DNA from: Adiantum capillus-veneris | Taxonomy: Eukaryota > Streptophyta > Polypodiopsida > Polypodiales > Pteridaceae | NCBI GenBank assembly: GCA_014529385.2 | Contig: CM043949.1 | Span: 144,659,850 to 144,723,849 of the forward strand | DNA length: 64,000 nt | Direction of reading: 5' to 3' | Part shown: positions 57,735 to 64,000 of the stretch, one piece after another | Layout of the letters: every line of letters starts with the position of its first letter | Numbering within the stretch: position 1 is the stretch's first letter | Program-made: the position numbers and the translations under genes | The notes under the pieces: generated by a model | What the model saw: the letters and a program-made list of their open reading frames with translations, nothing else | The model's database searches: none | Told to the model about the DNA's origin: nothing

Positions 57735-59358
57735 TCTACCCAAGGAAGGGGGGAGTGTTTGCTGACAGTCATCATTCATTTGTTTCCCTCTCAACCTTTT
57801 TCCCTGACCTCTCAATTCCAATCTTAGGGAATGTACATATAAAGCTTTATACTCACAAAAAAAAAAAAAGAGCAAGAGCAATTAGCAAACGAGTATGCAC
57901 ATTAAATTCAAAACATTGACTCAGACCTACACATGTCACATTTGGTACAGTGAAACAGAAACCTATGCCATAAAACACCTTTGATCCTCATCACTTGAGT
58001 GATGGAGGGTAGGTAAGATTAGTACGATAGAGTGTTTCTGTTTTAGAGTTGAGAGATTAGCAAAGTTCTCTTTTCCCACTGATGTTCCTCCTGGAGGTAT
58101 TCCTTTTTTTTCCTAGTGTGTACAGGAGCGTGTTGCTATTGATAGGATTTGGACCTTCATGGACCCTTTCTCTCGTTCACACTTCAAATCAAGCGCGACC
58201 ATCGACACAAACAGGTGTTTCTTGTCCATTAGCATTGCCCTTATCTTTTTGCATCTATGTTTGTCTGCTTTGATTGTGATTGGTAGCATAATATTCAGGG
58301 CATTTGCTTTGTATCAAACATTTAATTCAATGTACTGTTTTGTCATAATCACTTGTTTAGGTGTAAAAATCAAGCAGTCCGACTAAGCTAGTTTGACCAA
58401 GCTAGATATTAGAAATCTTCTCTTAATATCATGGGGAATGCCTTCCTAATAAGCAATGGTTACTTAGGTTCTTAATCCGATTTAGGCAGCATTGTATGAA
58501 ATGTACTAGGGCTTTCTAGTGGGCTTGACCCTATTGACCTTTAGCTTAAGTATTATAAAGGGAGTTTACTAATGTGATGAGCCTGGGGAGGGTAACAGTG
58601 TTATATGACCCCCCAAAGTTACAAAATTTAAATGCTGAAAATGAACAAGCAAAAAATCAAAGTGCCACAATGTAAAATTTTAAGCTGGAAGAGAAATCTC
58701 AGCTTGATTTGGTACTTCACTCACATGTATCGCCTATGGTACTAGAGCCCTAGAGTTTCCCAGTGTGGGCGCTTTTCCTTGAAAAGCAAAAAACCCAAGG
58801 CATACAAAATAAGCACACACATCATAATTGAATCAATGTGAAAAGACTTTGGGGAGTCAAAGAAAAAGTAATCAGTCAGGCGATGATTTCATGAGAAATT
58901 CCTTTTATGGTAGCTTAACTACAAAGTTTTCTAGATATAGCCTCTAGTCAGCCCTCGAACATCAATACTTGGCTCTCGCGATTAAACAACTTAATTGACC
59001 ATAGATAATTAAGAAGCTTTCCCATGGTATTAATATTCGATCTCTAGTGCCTTTCGACAGTCAAATTAGCGACCCCAGACTTGTTTAATTTTTTACCTTT
59101 ACATCTGTTTATGCATTTGATTACATTGCAATTTAATGTTCATTGCTAACAAATTGTTTGAAATTCTTTTACCAATCAATTTGTCTACCTCAAACTGCAT
59201 ATGCTTTTTAAGAGAATGCAATTACTGTGCCAATGTTGTTTGATTTTGCAGTGGCTGAAGAAGGCTAAGGACATTCATCTCAAATGCTCTTCCACCTCGA
59301 CGAACCAGCTTCAACTCAATAGCTTCCGAGGACGGAATCTACATCAGGAAGGGGGGCA
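57735..59358 (+). other. 3' untranslated region and PPT of outer element B
   Basis: No gene. It has the inverted repeat TGACCCCCCAAAGT (58606-58619) with its slightly changed partner at 58846-58859, and the PPT tcaggaaggggggca (59344-59358) before LTR5. Short open frames here are not shared intact with the other copies. Confidence 0.82.
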
Positions 59359-59644
59359 TGTTAACCCTCACGGCTCACGGACACCCTATGATCTATAAAC
59401 GTTGTATTATTAAGAGTCAGGTACCAGGCTTGTCGGACCAATAGGAAAAGGGTAAGAGTGATCGCCGATGAGAGGCGCACTTTAACTTGAACATGCTAGG
59501 GTTAGTTGGCTAATCATGGGCGCCCAAGTGTGAATGGGGTGAGCTCCTATAAAAGCCAACTAAACCTAATTTTTACTCATTCTCTCATTTGTGCAATTGA
59601 AGAGTGCTCTTGCTCCATCTCCATCTTCTTCTTCTTCACCTCCT

Positions 59645-59694
<50 letters not shown>

Positions 59695-59937
59695 TGTGTG
59701 CGATCGAGCATTACGAAGGCACGACGGCGGCGAAGCGGTTGAGCGCGGCACGACTGCAGCTTCTTCTTCATCGCGGCGAGGAATCCACCACGAAGGCGAG
59801 CGTAGAGCGGTGAGTGACACACCCTTTGTTTCCTTGAGCTTGCTAGTTTAGGCTTGTTGTGTGCTTGGAGCCGTTTGTGGCTCGCACACGGTGTATTGGC
59901 AAGTCCCTTGCTTCGACAGTGCGGCAAGGAGCGCACA
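59359..59937 (+). repeat. LTR5 (3' LTR of outer element B)
   Basis: 579 bp, sharing the U3 variant of LTR1. It ends GCGCACA, followed by TSD ATTAC (59938-59942). TATA box at 59548-59555; a longer GA run than in the other LTRs (about 59661-59687). Confidence 0.9.
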
Positions 59938-61452
59938 ATTACCATTGATCAAGGTAAAGGTGATCATAGAATTGCCAAGACCAAACACTGTACGAGAGGT
60001 ACAATCATTTATGGGACATTGTGGATACTACCGAGTTTTATCTACGTGTATGCTGTAATAGCAAAACCCTTGTATATTCTGATCACGATCTTCAGATTGA
60101 CCGACGAATGTGAGGAGCCATTCCAGAAATTAAAAGAGGCACTGGTATCTACACCAATTCTAAAAGCACCAGATTGGTCAAAGATTTTCCATGTACATGT
60201 AAGTGCTTTGGCATTTGCAATAGGCTGTATATTAGCACAACCAGGGGAGGGTAATACAGAATTTCCCATCACTTATGCTAGTAGACAACTCAAAAGTGCA
60301 GAGAAGAGTTATACCACCACTGAAAGAGAAGGATTGGGTATGATATACGCAGTAAAGAAATTTCGTCATTATTTGCTTGCGTACAAATTCACATTTTTTG
60401 TGGATCATCAGGAACTTTTGTACTTAGTAAACAAACCTTGTAACACGGGACAAATTGTAAGATGGTTCATTGTGTTGCTGGAGTTTGATTTTACGGTAGT
60501 AGTAAAGAAAGGAAAAACTCATCAAAGAGCAGACCACCTTTCTCGATTACTAAATGGAGAAAAGGCTACTGGTTACCTGTTTAATATAGAGATGGTACCA
60601 TAATGGTCAGAGCAGATTATTCCGTTGTTGACACATGGAATGAATCTTGACGAAAGACACATGGTGGAAGACGCTAGACAAGCACAAAATTACACTATGC
60701 TTGCGAGAAGAATGTATCATCATGGTAACGATGGGATTCTAAGGTTGTGTATAGGCCTAGAGGAGTACGATGCGTATCTAGAGGAGGCACATACACAGAC
60801 AGGGGGATTCCATCGAGGAAATCAAATAACTTGGAATGGCAGGCGAAGTAGCTAATTACATCAAGAAATGCAACTTTTGCACAACCAATACCACTGTGGA
60901 TTATGCCACATTATACCAAGTGACGATAGCACCCGCATGGAGTCATGCTATTGTGGAATATTTTACTAATAAGGAGTTACCAGGAGATTGGTCTAAATCC
61001 ATAAAAAAGGCTTTAAAAATCGAAGCGAATAGGTATACCATCATTAATGACCAATTGTATAAAAGAGGAACTGATGACTAGTTGAGGATCGTTCCTCATG
61101 AAAATGACTACTTTCCATTATTGGAGCAAGCCCATGCAGGCATAGCAGAAGGTCATTTTTCAACTCAAGGAATCGTAAAAATAATTATGGTTGCAGGCAT
61201 ATGGTGGACGACCATGATTCAAGATGCAGCAAAATTTGTGAAAAGGTGTGATGAATGTCAACGCACTAAGGTGCCAGTTAAAAGAGACGACATGCCTTTA
61301 AGACCAATGATGAGTGCTCGAGCATTCGCTAAATGGGTATTGGACTTTGTTGGCCCTATTACTCCACCAGCTTATTGTTCACAAGCGCAATACATCATAG
61401 TGGCCCACTGATTATATGACCAAATGGATGGAAGCAAAAGCCACAACGAAAG
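59938..61452 (+). pseudogene. Element E pol continued: RT end, RNase H, integrase start
   Basis: After the complex the E frame resumes. RPNTVREVQSFMGHCGYYR (about 59979-60035, in a shifted frame) is the RT-RNase H connection. RNase H follows to 60603 with TTTEREGLGMIYAVKKFRH and FFVDHQELLYL; the first catalytic Asp is replaced (VSALAFAIG). It ends with ADHLSRL. Integrase remnants include a finger (HAGIAEGHFS ... CDECQRTK, 61126-61270) and WVLDFVGPITP (first core Asp). Stops at 60601-60603 and 61079-61081 and frameshifts disable it. Copia element F cuts it shortly after YIIVA. Confidence 0.85.
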
Positions 61453-61644
61453 TGAAGGAGTACGAGCGGAAGTGCAATGCGAGAGAGAGTGCGAGAAGAA
61501 GAGCACGACGATATGGTGAACTCGCTCTACTGTAATGTGTAGAGCATAGTGAGTTCTTATTAGGTTTTTACAAAAGAATGTGTGTACATACCTGGCGGCC
61601 CGCCCACTTACCTGGGCGACCACATTGGGCTTTATACCCCAACA
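61453..61644 (-). repeat. Element F 3' LTR
   Basis: On the minus strand it starts TGTTGGGGTATAAAGCC right after the purine tract AAGTGGGAGGT. The far end (...CTCCTTCA at 61453) is chosen as the last CA before element E text resumes; the partner LTR is out of the window, so this edge is provisional. Confidence 0.6.
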
Positions 61645-61733
61645 ACCTCCCACTTAAAGTCCAATGTGGTACTTTAAGTGTGAGAGAAGCTACTATACAA
61701 GCTAATATACAAGAGATGTAGAGAAGTGATGTA

Positions 61734-64000
61734 CTACCCTACACCTAACTGCTTGCAAAAATGCACAAAGCTCTCTAAGGGAAGTCCTTTTGTAAGTAGA
61801 TCAACAGGATTTTCTGTGGTGTGAACTTTGACAAGCTGAAGTTGCTTATCCTCGAGCATTTCCCTGATGAAATGATACTTCACATCCACATGCTTTGTCT
61901 TTGAGTGATAAACTGGATTGTGAGCCAATTGTATAGCACTTTGACTATCACAATATAACATAGGCATCTCTTCTTTGATTCCCAAATCTGTTACTAGTCG
62001 ATTGAGCCAAATTGATTCTTTGCATGCCTCTGATGCTACAACATATTCAACCTATGTAGTAGACTGAGTAACACAATCTTGTAATCTAGAACGCCATGAT
62101 ACTGCTCCACCAGCCAATGTAAAGACATACCCTGACGTAGACCTTCGGTTTTCTAAGTCACCTGCATAATCTGAGTCTGTAAAACCCTTTACACTTAGCT
62201 CCTGACTCCCATAGCATATACGCATACTCTTTGTAGCTTTTAGGTATCTCAATATTCCTTTCACTGCCTCCCAATGTTTCTTGCCTGGGTTTGACATGTA
62301 TCGACTTACTACTCCCACTGCAAATGCAATGTCTGGGCGAGTAGCAATCATTGCATACATCAAACTACCCACTGCAGACGCATATGGAATCTTATCCATT
62401 TCAGCCTGTTCTTCCTTAGACACAGGACAATCTTGTTTGCTAAGTTTCACATATGGTGGCAATGGAACACTCAATGCCTTTCCCTTCTCCATATTGAAAC
62501 GTTGCAAAACCTTGTCAATATACTCTGTTTGAGATAACCAAATCAACTTCTTTGATCTGTCTCTCTCAATACGCATACCAAGTATATGACTTGCCTCACC
62601 CATGTCTTTCATGTCAAACGATTTTGCCATCTTTGACTTCAAAGCTGAAATTTCTTCCAAGTGATTGCCAGCAATCAACATGTCATCCACATACAAAATA
62701 AGGATCAGCCAACTGCCATCCTTAGCCTTCTTTGTATATAGACAGTGCTCGAAGTCACTACGTTTGTAGCCTTGAGAAAGCATAAACTTGTGGAATTTAT
62801 GGTACCATGCCCTCGGTGATTGTTTTAAGCCGTAAAGACTCTTTAACAACTGGCATACCCAATCTTCCTTGCCTTTCTCAACAAACCCTTCTGGCTGCTG
62901 CATGTAAATTTCCACATCTAAATCACCATGCAAGAACGTTGTCTTGACATCCATTTGGTGCAACACCGAATCTAATATGGCAACCAATGCAAGAAAGCAT
63001 CTCAATGTAGTCATCTTGACCACCGGAGAGAAGACTTCATCAAAGTCAATGCCTTGTTCTTGCTTAAAGCCCTTGGCAACAAGCCTTGCTTTGTACTTTG
63101 GCTGACTATCATGAGCGGTGATCTTATACCTGTAAACCCATTTACAAGGTAGAGCCTTTTTGCCCTGTGGTAATTTAACTAGCTTCTATGTCTTGTTTTT
63201 ATGTAGAGCTGTCATCTCTGACTGCATGGCCAATTGCCAATTCCCGGAGTACTTCATTTGCACTGCTTCCTTGTAGCATGAAGGCTCATTGCAATCAGTC
63301 AACATGACATATTTCATAGATGGAACAAACCTATCAGGAGGTCGCGTGACACGTCCAGATCTACTCACAATAGGTGGCTCAAGCTCAGCCACAACCTGTG
63401 GTTCCACTCTATCCTGTCCTTGCTCCTCTTGAGCCCTGACATTTTGTCTTGCACGTGCAGGTCCATCTTCTTGGAAGACAACTCTTCTAATCTCCTCAAC
63501 CCTCTTTGGTTTAGAATGATATTTGGATTCATTAAAGTGAACATCATTGCTGTGGAAAACCTTTCTGGATTCGGGATCCCAAAGTCTGTACCCCATCTCA
63601 CCAGAATTACCATAGCCTAGAAAGATGCACTTTCTACTCTTTGGCTCAAGTTTGTTCCTAAATTCCTTTAGAACATGAGTATATGCCTCACAGCCAAAGA
63701 CTCTGAGATGCTTGTATGAGGGCATTTTGCTTGACCATACCATCTTTGGCACTGAATCCTTCTTCAAAACCTTGCTAGGAGATCTATTTACAAGATGAAC
63801 AGCTGTTGATACAGCTTCAGCCCAAAACCCATTTGGCAGTTGTGCATTAGACAACATAATTCTGACCTTCTCTTGTATGGTCCTATTCATCCTCTCAGCA
63901 ACACCATTTTGAGGAGCATTGTAAGGAGCAGTAAGTTCACGTTTTATAACTTTTGACTCACAAAAGTCCTGAAAGGCCTTTGAAACATACTCTCCACCAT
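61734..64000 (-). pseudogene. Element F pol: integrase C-part, RT and RNase H
   Basis: One minus-strand frame from 63890 (and upstream) to the stop at 61734-61736, with nonsense codons at 63186-63188 and 62052-62054. The integrase C-terminal region carries FWAEAVSTAVHLVNRSPS and the GKIFLGY-like block KCIFLGYGNSGEMGYRL. RT has LHQMDVKTTFLHGDL (motif A Asp) and ILYVDDMLIAG (motif C). RNase H has the CDSQSAIQLAHNPVYH block and ends KQLGVG. RT copies the element RNA; RNase H removes it. The domain set and order are typical Ty1/copia. Apart from the two stops the frame is well kept. The gag and integrase core lie outside the window. Confidence 0.92.

Larger units (their letters stand above)
41137..59937 (+). 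mobile_element. Gag-protease element complex with five LTRs
   Basis: The whole 18,801-bp block is flanked by ATTAC (41132-41136 and 59938-59942) and interrupts the E RT frame, which resumes after it. Order is LTR1, leader, LTR2, leader, LTR3, leader, body A, LTR4, body B, LTR5. CCTCC precedes LTR2 (42383-42387) and LTR3 (43638-43642) and follows LTR4 (52271-52275). The simplest reading is that outer element B (LTR1, LTR5) received inner element A (LTR3, LTR4) in its leader with TSD CCTCC, then LTR1 x LTR3 unequal crossover duplicated 1255 bp. Both elements lack RT and integrase. Confidence 0.9.
29385..64000 (+). mobile_element. Element E: Ty3/gypsy element split by four insertions
   Basis: E pieces on the plus strand are LTR and leader (29385-32847), gag (32848-37431), protease (about 37430-37830), linker (to 38618), pol start and RT (39967-41136), then RT-RNase H-integrase (59938-61452). 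It is interrupted by the TTAA element at 38623, the gag-protease complex at 41137 and the copia element at about 61453. Its own insertion broke the D 5' LTR. Gene content and a tRNA-Asp PBS place it near Athila/Tat-type Ty3/gypsy elements. It has many stops. Its 3' LTR is not in the window. Confidence 0.75.
61453..64000 (-). mobile_element. Element F: Ty1/copia retrotransposon, 3' half
   Basis: The minus-strand 3' LTR (about 61453-61644), PPT (61645-61655) and pol are in the window; the 5' part is beyond it. Copia order is seen, with integrase upstream of RT and RNase H. It is inserted in the integrase of element E. Few stops indicate it is younger than its host element. Confidence 0.88.

Overview
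This window is repeat-dense nuclear DNA of a land plant. The evidence is Ty3/gypsy elements with tRNA-Met and tRNA-Asp primer-binding sites, a chromodomain-bearing chromovirus, a Ty1/copia element, GT-AG introns in a Ulp1-like gene, and a plant-type centromeric histone H3 (CENH3)-like sequence. I cannot fix the lineage; a large-genome vascular plant is the safest reading. No intact host gene, tRNA, rRNA or CRISPR array was found.

The window can be read as a set of nested insertions. The oldest layer is a host locus cut into pieces: a 75-bp tandem repeat (150-360), a CENH3-like single-exon ORF (445-984), and a five-exon Ulp1/C48-like gene (about 1086-1098, then 6692-7828, tail at 17533-17597). 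Three LTR elements interrupt it, all on the minus strand. G (1099-6686) has short LTRs and no usable coding. C (7829-17527, TSD ATGGA) is a gag-protease-only element that itself carries a 737-bp hAT-like MITE with a G33 run. D (from 17598) is a chromovirus with 4.1-kb LTRs.

D is interrupted by a 1.3-kb TTAA-flanked DNA element (24640-25965). Its 5' LTR is then cut at about 29384 by E, a plus-strand Ty3/gypsy element with a tRNA-Asp PBS at 31160. E runs to the window end in pieces. It is interrupted by a second, inverted copy of the TTAA element (38623-39962), by a gag-protease complex inserted in its RT gene (41137-59937, TSD ATTAC), and by a minus-strand Ty1/copia element F (about 61453 to the end).

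The 18.8-kb complex inside E contains five LTRs. It is best explained as an outer gag-protease element (LTR1 ... LTR5, body B) with a sibling copy (LTR3-body A-LTR4) inserted into its leader, leaving a 5-bp TSD CCTCC. An unequal crossover between LTR1 and LTR3 then duplicated 1255 bp and produced the chimeric LTR2. Bodies A and B each encode one colinear 5181-nt gag-protease frame broken by a single C-to-T nonsense change. All three copies of this family have D-G-G-A at the protease active site instead of D-[ST]-G-A, and none carries RT or integrase. They must therefore have been mobilised in trans, possibly by an intact relative of E, whose gag and protease share their layout.
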